The notes beneath the pieces were generated by a model. It worked only from the letters and a program-made list of their open reading frames with translations. It had not been told where the DNA came from and ran no database searches. Below are positions 50,250 to 60,439 of a stretch of 64,000 nt of DNA, piece by piece (position 1 is the stretch's first letter; every line of letters begins with the position of its first letter). The stretch covers positions 7,268,818-7,332,817 of the forward strand of contig NC_034412.1 in NCBI RefSeq assembly GCF_002078875.1, given 5' to 3'. Position numbers and translations under genes: made by a program. This DNA comes from Numida meleagris. Its lineage: Eukaryota; Chordata; Aves; Galliformes; Numididae.

Positions 50250-51395
50250 TTTCTTTCTATTTCTTTATTATTTTTAATGTACTTTTCAAACCGTGCCTCG
50301 GGATTCCAGGGTTTGAGGTGCAACCTTGAAGCACCCCGGGCTGTGCCTCAGGCGTTCCCATTGAATCCGCGAGAGCTTCTTTGGGAAACGTGGCAAATTC
50401 AATGCGGGAGCTGGAATAATTCCATCAAAACTGCTCTGGGGCCAAAGAGGACTTCATTTGATTTGGGCGACACGTGTGATCCCATGCACAGACGCGTTTC
50501 TACACCTTTTTTTTTTTTTTCTTTAGTCAATAGAAAGATGGTGAGGGGGAACGAGGAAAATAAAATAGAAACCTCAGCTTTGGCAAAAGACAATGGATTT
50601 CTGTGCGAGATAGCCCCTTCCAGGCATTAAAACTTTCAGAAAAAGGTCCCAATCTCTCTTTCCTGCGCGCCTGAGAGAGTTAAGGGGACTTATTCAGGAA
50701 CTGGAAACCTTCAGCTCTGGATTTTTGTGCCTTTGTGGGTTTAGGCAAAGCAGTTAGCGTTCTTCAGGAGGGGTTTTGTGTTTAATATACATGAGTTCAT
50801 TCAACTACAATGGGAAAAGAAAACTCATTTGTTCTTATAAAACTAGGAAGGAAAGATAACTTTAAATAGAGTGCCCAGAAGGGCCGCGCTCGGGGGGTGC
50901 CGGGCCTGCACCCAGCGGCCATCTCACCGCCATGGCACGCGGCGATTCCCGAGTTTATCCTCACTGCCGCTTGATTTTCTGCTTTATTTTTAAGGTCACG
51001 TAAAAAAAAAAAACCCTAATAATAATAATAACGGCTTCCGTTGTGCTCTGCTCGGAGATGGAGGGCCGGGGAGGGGTGTTCGAGATGCGGGGATAAGTCA
51101 CCCGAAGCTGGAGGGCTGTTTCTGGAGCCCTGGGAGCAGGCTTGGACACACGGCCTCTCCGCTTGTTGGGAGCCTTCTGAAAGCGACTTCGAGCGCCGGT
51201 GCGTGAGCGTGAGCCGGCATGGCTGATGTTTATTGTGTACGTTCAACTCGTCCCATCATCTCAGCCTTAAGATTATTTTTTTGAATTTCCCTTGTGGTCC
51301 CACGGAAGAAAGGTGCGGCACTCCCTTTTATTTCCTTTTCGTTTTTCTTGAACGCTGTCTTGGTGCTTTTTTTTTTTTTTTTTTCCCTCCTTAAC
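50250..51395. other. Mixed-composition non-coding DNA
   Basis: T-rich and A-rich runs (50240-50280, 50506-50521, 51001-51013), an (AAT)n short repeat at 51017-51031, and a short CpG cluster near 50880. No gene recognised. Confidence 0.55.
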
Positions 51396-51399
51396 GCCG

Positions 51400-52000
51400 C
51401 GCAAAGTAGCAGCAGAGCTGCTGGAGGCGGAGGTCGCGGGGCGGGCGGTGCCCGAGGGGCGGCTCGGAGCGGACCGCCGGCCCCCGCCGCTCCCCGGGGC
51501 ACAGCCGGGCCCGGTGCGGCGCGGGGCGGTAGCGGGGCCGCGCGCTGTCCGCACGCGTGCTCGCCCGGCGCTTCCATTAGGGAGAAGGGGGATGAAAGGG
51601 GACGCCGGGAGCAACGCGGAGCTCCCTCGGCATTCCCCAGCTTTCAAGGGTCCTTAGAGCCCTTGAATGAAATTATTGGGCGAAATTGGGGCTGGGTGCA
51701 GGTTTGTGCCTCACCCCCCTCGATCGTTTGTACGTGTAATGCCACTTCTGAGAGCGACAATCGGGCTACTTGCTGGACAGGCAGGGACAAAAAGCAGATT
51801 AAACCGTTTTAAATAATAATAAAATATCCCAAACGCAAGCAGAGTGGATTACACTTGCTCCAGCGCTCCGCTCCCCCCCGCGTTCCCCCAGCGGCCGCCC
51901 GCGCCCTGCGGGCCGCGCCGAGAGGGTGGCCCCGGGCCGGCGGGGTGCGGTGCGGCGCCCGGCGGGGTGCGGGCCGGCCCTGCGCTCGGCCCCTACTTCT
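51400..52000. other. CpG islands flanking an AT-rich block
   Basis: Two CpG-dense stretches (51415-51570 and 51865-51990) separated by the candidate element at 51660-51830. No recognisable gene. Confidence 0.7.
51660..51830. promoter_or_regulatory. Candidate upstream element about 3.2-3.4 kb before promoter
   Basis: A moderately AT-rich block between two CpG islands, with GAATGAAATTATTGGGCG, GAGCGACAATCGGGC and AAAGCAGATTAAACCG followed by TTTTAAATAATAATAAA. Its distance from SOX2 fits the reported N-2/SRR1 interval. Motif content is modest, so confidence is low. Confidence 0.3.
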
Positions 52001-52379
52001 GAAGTTTGATGGAGCTTTTTTTTCTTTTTTCTTTTTTTCCCCTTCTAAGTGCCCCCAGGTTGTCGCTGGGTCTGTCCGTCACCGTGGCGGAATTATTTGC
52101 TGGAGGAAATGTGGCGTTTTCGTCACTTGGGGAGCGTGCAGGAGGTTGAAGCCACCCCCTGCCCTGCCCTTCCACGGGCCCGGACCCACTCGAAATGGTT
52201 TCTGTGAATTGCGGGGGGCACTCGGGGTGTTTCTCCCACCCTTGATGGCTGAGGTCCCCCGGGGCTGGGGCATGGGTCGTGTGCGGAACTTCCCGGGGAA
52301 CTTCGGCTCTGCAGAAGGAGAGGGGGGAGAGGAAATTTCTCTGTACGTTTTCGTCTTCGGTATTTTTTTTTTAAACGTA

Positions 52380-53060
52380 ATGAAATTAAAACTTTTGGAG
52401 CTCACAGTTGACATTTTGCGGAAAATTGAGTTATCAAGGCAGTAATTATTTCACAGGGAGATAAAACTCTCATAGCCCTAACTGTCAAATAGGGCCCTTT
52501 TCAGATTTTAATTACAAAATAAAATTAGTCTGCTCTTCCTCGGAAGGGTTTGTGAGTGGCTAAACAGAGCTTTCCCCAATACTGGTGGTCGTCAAACTCT
52601 GCTAATTAGCAATGCTGAGAAATTCCAGTTAACAAGGACATTCTCTAAGTCTCTGCAGGTTCCCTGCCGTTCGCCTTCATTTCCATAAGAAGATTAAGAG
52701 TGGAGGGGAACACACTCAAATGCAGATGCAGAAAAGAAGCGTTTTTAACAAGCATCATAATAGTAAGATGCTTGGCTAGTTCTCACCTAATTACTGCAAG
52801 TTAAACCTCTATTTGCGGCTAAGGACAAAAAATGGAGCTGCAATCTTCCATCTCCACAAGACCGCTTAATAGTTTGCTTAGATTGGTTACTGGCAGGTTC
52901 GGAAAAATAATATGAAAATGTGTATGTTCTTTCCGATACAGTTAACACGATAGGCTGTATCCTCGGGGCTCAGAGAGAAATCGGCGATTATTAGCACAAT
53001 AAATACACAAAATCCAAGTCGTTACCGTTCATTTTCTTTTAAAGAAACGCATAACCTGCA
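52380..53060. promoter_or_regulatory. Candidate upstream neural enhancer (N-2/SRR1 region candidate)
   Basis: About 2.0-2.6 kb upstream of the promoter. A long, AT-rich, repeat-poor stretch contains GCTAATTAGCAATGC (about 52600-52614), GTTTGCTTAGATTGG (about 52873), GATAAAACTC and GTTAACACGATAGG. The known upstream SOX2 enhancer called N-2 in chicken and SRR1 in mouse lies a few kilobases upstream of the gene. This block, or the one at 51660-51830, is the best positional candidate. The assignment is not proven. Confidence 0.45.
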
Positions 53061-53164
53061 AATAAGAGTGCGTGTGCCGCGGAGCCCATCACCGAGGACA
53101 TTTGCGGACTGTTTGTTTAATGCGAGCACTTTTCATTTCCATAAATTATACCGAAGGGAACGGT

Positions 53165-53350
53165 TTTATAAATCCTCTCGGACTGAAGCATCCCTGCGCG
53201 GCCCCCCCGGCGCCGTGCGTCCGTGCGCGGAGCCCCGGGTATGGCCGTGTTCCTGCGGGCAGCGCCCGCTCTGCCCTGCGCACCCATCGGCCCCCAGCGC
53301 AGGCGGAGGCAGCTCCCCGGGGAGCCGGACAGCCCTCACCTCGTTTTCTA
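53165..53350. other. CpG-rich block
   Basis: Short CpG-dense stretch about 1.7-1.8 kb before the SOX2 start. It precedes an AT-rich segment (53350-53450) with GCGGTACGATGTAGATACGC and GTCGATAATTAAAGC. No coding content. Confidence 0.65.
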
Positions 53351-53589
53351 TAGCGCGGTACGATGTAGATACGCCAGATATAGCTGATTGCGTCGATAAT
53401 TAAAGCAGTTAGTTCAAATAAAGCTGTAAATACCCCCCCGATAACGCAGTTGTTGGGCATTTCCCATCCTTTATGGGTGCGATAAACGCGGTGAGGAAGG
53501 GGCCCGGCCCCGCGCAGAGCCGCGCTCCGGTATCCATTTGTTACCGGGAGCAACACCACCGCCGCCCATTCCTCCCCGGTTTTCAAACT

Positions 53590-53870
53590 TCATTATCCCC
53601 AAGATTTTATTATTGTCATTATTATTTGGAATGTTGTTATCAACTGCAGGCCCCGGGCACGACCAATAAGAAAGCTTACAGCGGCCCTGGGAGCGCGGGG
53701 GCAGTCGGGCCGCGCAGAAATCGCGCATCACCCGGTGTGCGCATCCCGCAACGTGCGCCCATTTTCCGACGCTTTCATCCATCGCTCCTCTCCGGGTTAT
53801 ATAAACATCTTCGAATTACACGCGTTAAGGCCGATAGCATTTATTTGCATAATCCACAGAGATGCACCCT
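53590..53870. promoter_or_regulatory. Promoter-proximal candidate element with octamer
   Basis: An AT-rich block about 1.2-1.4 kb before the inferred start site. It contains a perfect octamer ATTTGCAT at 53843-53850, GGGTTATATAAAC (a TATA-like word near 53796), and TTATTATTGTCATTATTATT (an inverted ACAATAA core) near 53610. It abuts the assembly gap on its right. POU and SOX input is inferred from motifs only. Confidence 0.4.
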
Positions 53871-53913
53871 CGCCCGCCGCACTTTTTCTGTGCGTTATTC
53901 GGACGGGGGGGGG

Positions 53914-54188
53914 NNNNNNNNNNNNNNNNNNNNNNNNNNNNNNNNNNNNNNNNNNNNNNNNNNNNNNNNNNNNNNNNNNNNNNNNNNNNNNNNNNNNNNN
54001 NNNNNNNNNNNNNNNNNNNNNNNNNNNNNNNNNNNNNNNNNNNNNNNNNNNNNNNNNNNNNNNNNNNNNNNNNNNNNNNNNNNNNNNNNNNNNNNNNNNN
54101 NNNNNNNNNNNNNNNNNNNNNNNNNNNNNNNNNNNNNNNNNNNNNNNNNNNNNNNNNNNNNNNNNNNNNNNNNNNNNNNNNNNNNNNN
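53914..54188. other. Assembly gap (N run) upstream of SOX2 promoter
   Basis: There are 275 N bases. The left edge is a run of G and the right edge a run of C followed by a pyrimidine-rich stretch, so the missing sequence is probably GC-rich and refractory to sequencing. Its true length is unknown. Confidence 0.99.
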
Positions 54189-54289
54189 CCCCCCCCCTCC
54201 CTTTCTCTCCCCTCCTTCCTTTGTCGTCAAGTGCGTTTTAGCAACAAAGATCCCAACAAGAGAGTGGAAGTAAACTTAGCCGGGCCTTT

Positions 54290-54960
54290 GTGCGGCCCCG
54301 TGTAGCGACAACAAGAGAAACAAAACTACCTATTTGTCCCGGCGGGCCGCCCCCCCGCCCGGCGCGCCCACCCAGCGTCGCACAGGGGGCGCGGGGGCGC
54401 GTTCCGGGGCTGCAGGCCGCGCACCGCGTTCTGCAGGGGGGGCTGTCGGGGGTCCTCTGCTCCTGCTTCCAGTGGGCACCCCCGGGCTGGAAGGAGGGAG
54501 AGAGAAGGGCACGGCCCGGCCCCGCTCTGCGCGGAGCCCGCTCGCCTCCTTTCGGCGGGGCGGCCCCGGGTCGGGGGCTCCGCTCCTCGCGGACGGGGCG
54601 AGCGCTGCACACGCAGCCGGACGGCCCCGGGGACACTTCGCAACGGGGTGCGGGGTCGAGGGGAAGCCATTCCCGCTCCTCCTACGGCTTCTCCCAACAC
54701 CAACTTAAAAAAAAAAAAAAGAAAAAAAAAATAAAGAAAACCAACAACGTAGCAACAATGCTGTTTACCCACTTCCTCCAAAAGGCGTGTGTGACCTGTT
54801 GCTGGAAGGGGAGATACAAAGGCTTCCCAGTGGCTGCCTGGGCCGGCCCTGGGCCCGCCCCCCCCCGCCGCGCCGTCCCGGCGGCTGCGAGCCCCCGCCC
54901 CGTTTCATGCAAAACCAGGGGTAGAGACTTGTCCTCAGTGGCGGAGCCGCCGAGCGCTGA
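54290..54960. other. SOX2: SOX2 promoter CpG island
   Basis: CpG-dense region leading into the core promoter, interrupted by an A-rich tract (54707-54735). An ACAAAGG word lies at about 54816. The island resumes over the coding sequence, so the gene sits inside an island complex. Confidence 0.8.
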
Positions 54961-55006
54961 TTGGCCGGGGCGAACGCATTTATTCCCTGACAAGCCCCCA
55001 TCACAT
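54900..55006 (+). promoter_or_regulatory. SOX2: SOX2 core promoter
   Basis: An inverted CCAAT box (ATTGG, 54960-54964, within CTGATTGGCC) lies about 45 bp before the inferred start, and a TATA-like ATTTAT (54978-54983) lies about 25-29 bp before it. A POU-type ATGCAAAA occurs at 54907-54914. NF-Y binding to a CCAAT box is known for mammalian SOX2 promoters. The block from about 54975 onward looks nearly identical to the mammalian promoter and mRNA start as I remember them. The start site is inferred from that resemblance, not measured. Confidence 0.8.
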
Positions 55007-55416
55007 GGATGGTTGTCTATTAACTTGTTCAAAAAAGTATCAGGAGTTGTCAAGGCAGAGAGAGAGAGTGTGTGTGTTTGCAAAAGGGGGTAAAGTAGTT
55101 TGCTGGCTCTTTAAGACCGAGGTGGAGAGAGAGAGAGAGGGAGAGAGAGAGGGCGGCAGGCAGAGAAAAGGGAAAAAGGAGGAAGAAGTTTTTTAAATCC
55201 GAGGCTCCGGCGGTAATAATAGCAGTTATTAGCATTATTAATCCATCAGCGAAGAGGAAGATTCTGATCTCGATCCAAGTGTGGTTTTGGGGAGTCCCCC
55301 TCCCCCCTTTCATACCCCTCCCTAGGAAAAAAAAAAAAAAAAAAGTCCGGCTTGGGACTTCGCCGCCGCCGCTCCGCTTCTCCGCTCCAGGCTGGTTCCA
55401 GGCAAAAGTAGTTTGA
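55007..55416 (+). other. SOX2: SOX2 5' UTR
   Basis: Transcribed leader of SOX2, inferred by resemblance of its first 100 or so bases to the human and mouse SOX2 mRNA 5' end (GGATGGTTGTCTATTAAC and onward). It contains a purine-rich GA tract (about 55055-55160), an ATTATTA-rich stretch and an 18-A run at 55327-55344. The only upstream ATG inside the leader is at 55009, at the cap, opening a four-codon frame closed by TAA at 55021-55023. No in-frame upstream extension of the SOX2 protein is evident. Confidence 0.75.
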
Positions 55417-56364
<948 letters not shown>

Positions 56365-56385
56365 GACAAAGGGGCCGGGGGGGCG

Positions 56386-56500
56386 NNNNNNNNNNNNNNN
56401 NNNNNNNNNNNNNNNNNNNNNNNNNNNNNNNNNNNNNNNNNNNNNNNNNNNNNNNNNNNNNNNNNNNNNNNNNNNNNNNNNNNNNNNNNNNNNNNNNNNN
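56386..56500. other. Assembly gap (N run) in SOX2 3' UTR
   Basis: There are 115 N bases starting 21 bases after the SOX2 stop codon. The edges are GGGGCCGGGGGGGCG and GAAGGGGGGAGGGGGGG, so the hidden sequence is probably G-rich on the plus strand. Confidence 0.99.
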
Positions 56501-56999
56501 GAAGGGGGGAGGGGGGGCAGAAATAAACCCGACAAAGGAACTTGTATAGATCTCGGAGGGGAAGCAACTACACAAAACTTTTTAAAAGTTCTAGTGAGAA
56601 CGGTAGGAACTTTGCAGAAAGTTTGCAAAAGTCTTTACCAATAATATTTAGAGCTAGACTCAAAGAGCGAAGAGGAGAATGTTTTAATATTTGCAGGCAA
56701 CTTTTGTACAGTATTTATCAAACTCAACATGGCAATCAGAATGTCCATCGGTCATAGAGAGAGGGGAAAAATCAAACTCGAGAATTTGCGAATTGTTTTT
56801 TACGAGCAGACTCTCCGTGGAGCACCGTGGCTTTGGCAGCTCCGCTGACGGCAGCTGCGGGAGGAGAGGGAATTATTTTGCAGCATTTGGACGTTGAAAT
56901 TGTTTTAGAAATTGTACAAAAGGCAAAAGCGGTAGGAAGAGGTCTTGCGAACCATGGGCTTGGTTTGCTGTGAGAGGGCAAACGTTTCGATGTACTAAA

Positions 57000-57027
57000 T
57001 TTTTATTTTATTTTATTTTATTTTTTA
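57000..57027 (+). repeat. (ATTTT)n run in SOX2 3' UTR
   Basis: About five ATTTT units followed by a T run. AU-rich sequence of this type can bind AU-rich-element proteins. Low-complexity on its own. Confidence 0.8.
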
Positions 57028-57388
57028 CTTCTTGTTAAAAAAGCAAAAATTGCCATGAAGGTTCACACGCCGTTTGTTAATTTATAATAACTTTTTTGTT
57101 TCCAGACTTCATCCTGTTCAAAGAAAAGGAAAAAAAAAAAAAAAACCCTGAAATTACTGTGTTTGAAATATTTTCTTATGGTTTGTAATATTTCTGTACA
57201 TTTATTGTGATGATATTTTAAGTTCTTTTTTTTTTCCTCATTTTCCGTAGTTGTATTTTAAAGATTCGGCTCTGTATTATTTGAAATCAGTCTGCCGACA
57301 GTCCATGTATATATTTGAACTAATACCATCCTTATAACAGGTACATATTCAAGTTAAGTTTTTACTCCATTATGCACAGTTTGAGATA

Positions 57389-57394
57389 AATAAA
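57389..57394 (+). terminator. SOX2: SOX2 polyadenylation signal
   Basis: Canonical AATAAA inside GATAAATAAATTT, followed about 20 bases later by GGACACTGAAG, the expected cleavage neighbourhood. A T/GT-rich stretch (TTTTTGT and TGTTTTTT, 57438-57490) lies downstream and could serve as the downstream element. Confidence 0.85.
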
Positions 57395-57599
57395 TTTTTG
57401 ACATATGGACACTGAAGTTCCGTTTGAGTCTTGGATTTATTTTTGTACCGCAAGCTGTTATTTTTGTTTTTTGTTTTTTTTTGTTTTTTCAATAATTCAT
57501 CAGAGGAAGGTATCCCCGCGGCCAACAGACTGTTATAAATAATGCAGCCATATACTGAGGCATGAATATTTTTATACGTATGGATAGAGAGGGACGCAG

Positions 57600-58350
57600 C
57601 GCGATACGCTTTGCCGGAACGACCGTCCTCGGGGCACGGCGGTGCGGAGCGGAGGCCCCGGCCCCGGCCCCTCGGCCACTTGTTGCCGGAGGCTCCGCGC
57701 TCTCTCCGCGCCCGGCGTTGCCCCTCTGGGGCCGTGCGGGCCTTCGGGGCGCGGCGCGGGGCTGCGTGCGGCCCCGGGGGCCGAGCTCTGCTTTTGTTCC
57801 GCACTTTCCAAAGTTTTCGTTCCTCGCTCCGGGGCAGCGCAGGAGGAGGTGAGAGGTGGGGGCGGGGGGGGGCCTCTGCCGGGCGAAGGTAAGGAACGAG
57901 GAAAGTGGCACAAACGAGCAGGACAAAACGAGACGGGCGAATGGCAGAGACTCGCACGCGAAATCACGGCTCTTTCTTGAATCCTATTTCTTAAATTGCC
58001 AGCGCGGTGTAGCCCCAATTCGGACAATCTCTGCAGCCGGTCGCAAGCCCCAAAGAGAAGCGCTGGCGCCCGTCAGATAGGAGGAGAGCTCCGCCGACGG
58101 TTTCAGGTAGAGTTCTACTTCGTGCGCTCGGAACCGCCGCCGCCGAGGGCCGCTCCGCGCTGCTGGGGCCCGGCCCGGCCCGGCCCGGCATGGGCAGCGG
58201 GAGGGGAACGGCGGCTCAGCCCCTCGGCCCACGGCGGCCCCGCGTGGGTCCGCGCTGCCAACGCGCCTGCGGCCGCCTCGGGACATCCGCGTGGGGAGAA
58301 GCGGATAGGCATGGGAGAAATGCGGCGGCTGAGGAAGTGGGGAGCTGTGA
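57600..58350. other. Downstream CpG island
   Basis: CpG-dense sequence just after the SOX2 poly(A) site, with a GGCCC tandem run near 58168-58188. No gene recognised. It separates the gene from the SRR2-like enhancer. Confidence 0.75.
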
Positions 58351-58739
58351 TTGCAAAGCGGTCGTGTGTCCTGCTCGTGGCGTGTTGTGCTTGGAGGCAT
58401 GGACGTGGCGGTTTGCTTAGGCACAGGCTGGGTACAAGTGTGGCTCGGCTTTTCTTTCTCGTGTTTCTGGTCGGTCGCCGGATTGCGGTTTAGGTCAGGG
58501 AGAAACAAAACCGGGCAAAAATCACAAAAGAAGAGTTACCTGGCTCGCTGTGGTTTGTTTCGTTGTGCTGTTTGCCAGGCTCGGCCCTGGCCTCCGTACT
58601 TGGAGCCGGGTGTCCAGAGAACTCCCGCTGCCAGGCTATGGGCTGTGGGGTTCGGCTCACTGTGGTGTAGCTCAGCTCCCTTTGTCCCTTTTATTTCCGG
58701 TGCTTGGGCACACGGCAATTATTGCACATTCCCAACCTA

Positions 58740-58850
58740 TTCTATTTCTTTTGCATTAATGCAACGAGTAAAATATATTTTTTTTCAGAGCTGTGCGGCG
58801 TTTGTAATGCATCTGGGGATTATTCACGTGGTAGTGAGCGCACAGTCCCG
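58740..58850. promoter_or_regulatory. SRR2-like SOX2 3' enhancer core
   Basis: About 3.4 kb downstream of the SOX2 start codon. The segment contains a POU-like GTAATGCATCT (ATGCAT at 58807-58812), then GGATTATTCACGTGGTA with an E-box CACGTG at 58825-58830, then AGTGAGCGCACAGTC. This order and spacing match what I recall of mouse SRR2, a known OCT/SOX-driven SOX2 enhancer at a similar distance. Just upstream is a perfect 14-bp palindrome built from two inverted TTGCATTA halves (58751-58764), a plausible POU dimer site. Homology is judged by eye. Confidence 0.75.
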
Positions 58851-58879
58851 CTCCGCTCACCTCGCTGAGAAAAGGGACT

Positions 58880-59120
58880 GGGAATAAAAGCCCAATCGAT
58901 ATCGCGATTCCATTTTTTAGAGCGAATCTTAGCCAATTAACAGCAATAAAACCGGGCCCCTTTTTGAAGTGCTAACTAAAATAGTCGAGGGGGGTAGCTG
59001 GAATCGTTGGTCCTTTTACAATTCGCATTGAGAAGGCGAGGTAATACAATTAAACAAAGGCACTAAACCACATATTCAGGCTTAGTGTTTTCAGCAACTT
59101 TTTATATGGGCAATTTGTTT
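58880..59120. promoter_or_regulatory. Candidate enhancer downstream of SRR2-like core
   Basis: An AT-rich, repeat-free block between GC-rich flanks. It contains CAATCGATATCGCG, GCCAATTAACAGCAATAAAA and a perfect SOX/TCF-type AACAAAGG (59053-59060) next to ATACAATTAA. The composition contrast and motif content suggest a conserved element. Function is inferred. Confidence 0.45.
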
Positions 59121-59190
59121 GAGCTTAGGTTTCGGACTATGATGTAAAATGTATGTTGGTGAAACCTGATCTCCCTTGGCAGATTCCTCC

Positions 59191-59260
59191 CATCCATCCA
59201 TCCATCCATCCATCCATCCATCCATCCATCCATCCATCCATCCATCCATCCATCCATCCA
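59191..59260. repeat. (CATC)n microsatellite, 17.5 copies
   Basis: A pure tetranucleotide array of 70 bases. The open frames across it (IHPS and WMDG repeats) are by-products of the array. Confidence 0.97.
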
Positions 59261-59261
59261 T

Positions 59262-60435
59262 TTATCCGTTTACTGAGGATAACCCAAAGCCTTTTCCACG
59301 TCCAGCTGAACGCTTTTATTTTTAAAGTGCGACTTGGAAGAACGCCATTGTCCCTGCTAATTTTCAATGCAACACATTAAGTAACCCCATTCACACCTCG
59401 GCCATTATCCCGGCCGTTTATTGCAGCTGAGATGGGGATAGCGGAGCTCGTGGCTGTGATTTTATTCTGTTTTCGGAGCCCTTTCGGGTATCCCCTCGGA
59501 ATTGCTGCGTGCTCCATCCCAGGGCGATGCGCGGTCCATGAGCGTCGGTGTAACATTTCGCCAACGTTGTGCAGAGCCGGAATGAACCCGAGGATAAGAT
59601 TAGAGTTTCCCCTGTGATTTTTTTTACGGCTGTTTAAGGGCCGGGGTGTTAAAATATTTTGCGGAACTGGAGAGGTAGATTAGCGGGGTTTCTTGCCAAA
59701 GCCGGGAAGCTGGTATTACAGCCCGTCCCAGGGGGACATCGCTCACATTAACCACTAAATGAATATTTGACAAGGGCTCATTCGGGGGTATTATTACTAC
59801 AAACGGGTCCCTACTGGACTTTCCAAGGGTCAAAGAGCAATGGTTCAATTAATTATTTAGACTGTTAGGAGATGTGATTGTAATAGCGGTGCTTATTTCT
59901 GCCACCGACGGTTCTCGAGGGGAGAAGCCAGGAAGAGGCTCTGCTCAGCCCCGCGGGCGGCAGCGGCTGCAGAGGGCACCTCGGGCCCCGGAACGTGTGG
60001 CTGTGCCGGCCCGGGGGGGTGGTAGTGCCGGGAGACCCCCGCGGCGGCCTGGGCCCTCTGGGTGAGCCCCTTCTCGGCCCAGACGTGCAGCAGAGCCTGA
60101 GGTGCGCTCCGCAGAGCAGGCAGATAGCTCCGCGATTGAGGCAGTATATAACGCAGGTCCCGCTGAAGGAAAGAGGCCCACTGCTGATAGGTGTGATTAG
60201 ATACACTTCAGTTATTTAAATCCCGATCTAACTCAAATATTAAAATCTAAAGTGCGTGCGGGATTCCCGAGCGGAGCGCTGAGCCCCGGTCCGTGCGTTG
60301 GCCCCCGCCGGGTTCTGACACCGCGGTTCAGCCTTTGGGTCGGGGAGGGGGGGGGAGGGGAGCAAAGGAGGGTTATTTTGTTTAATTTCTACAACAAACA
60401 TGTCCGTAGTAGTAGATACTAAAAAAAAAAAAAAT
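59262..60435. other. Mixed-composition non-coding DNA downstream of SOX2
   Basis: An AT-rich segment (59360-59880) with CTCACATTAACCACTAAATG and CAATTAATTATTTAGAC may be conserved. It is followed by a CpG-rich block (59930-60080) and by GTGATTAGATACAC (60192-60205). No coding evidence. Confidence 0.55.
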
Positions 60436-60439
60436 GTTG

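Larger units (their letters stand above)
56365..57415 (+). other. SOX2: SOX2 3' UTR (contains an assembly gap)
   Basis: The non-coding tail follows the TAA stop. It is interrupted by an unsequenced gap at 56386-56500 bordered by G-rich sequence. The rest is AU-rich, with ATTTA pentamers (for example in CAGTATTTATC near 56710), a run of ATTTT units near 57000-57027, and a Pumilio-type TGTATATA at 57306-57313. The last 120 bases, from CCATGTATATATTTGAAC to the poly(A) site, are nearly the same as the mammalian SOX2 3' end as I recall it, which places the cleavage site near 57413-57415. Confidence 0.8.

Noticed and set aside
50046..50630. 194-codon plus-strand frame over a conserved-looking block
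   Set aside because: The first part overlaps the candidate enhancer, and the translation has low-complexity phenylalanine runs from T tracts and no family features.
53473..54305. Long frames crossing the N gap
   Set aside because: The frame is open only because N codons are not stops.
59191..59260. CRISPR-like array
   Set aside because: A pure 4-bp microsatellite without spacers, in a vertebrate genome.
59137..59380. WMDG or IHPS repeat protein
   Set aside because: Produced by the CATC microsatellite on either strand.
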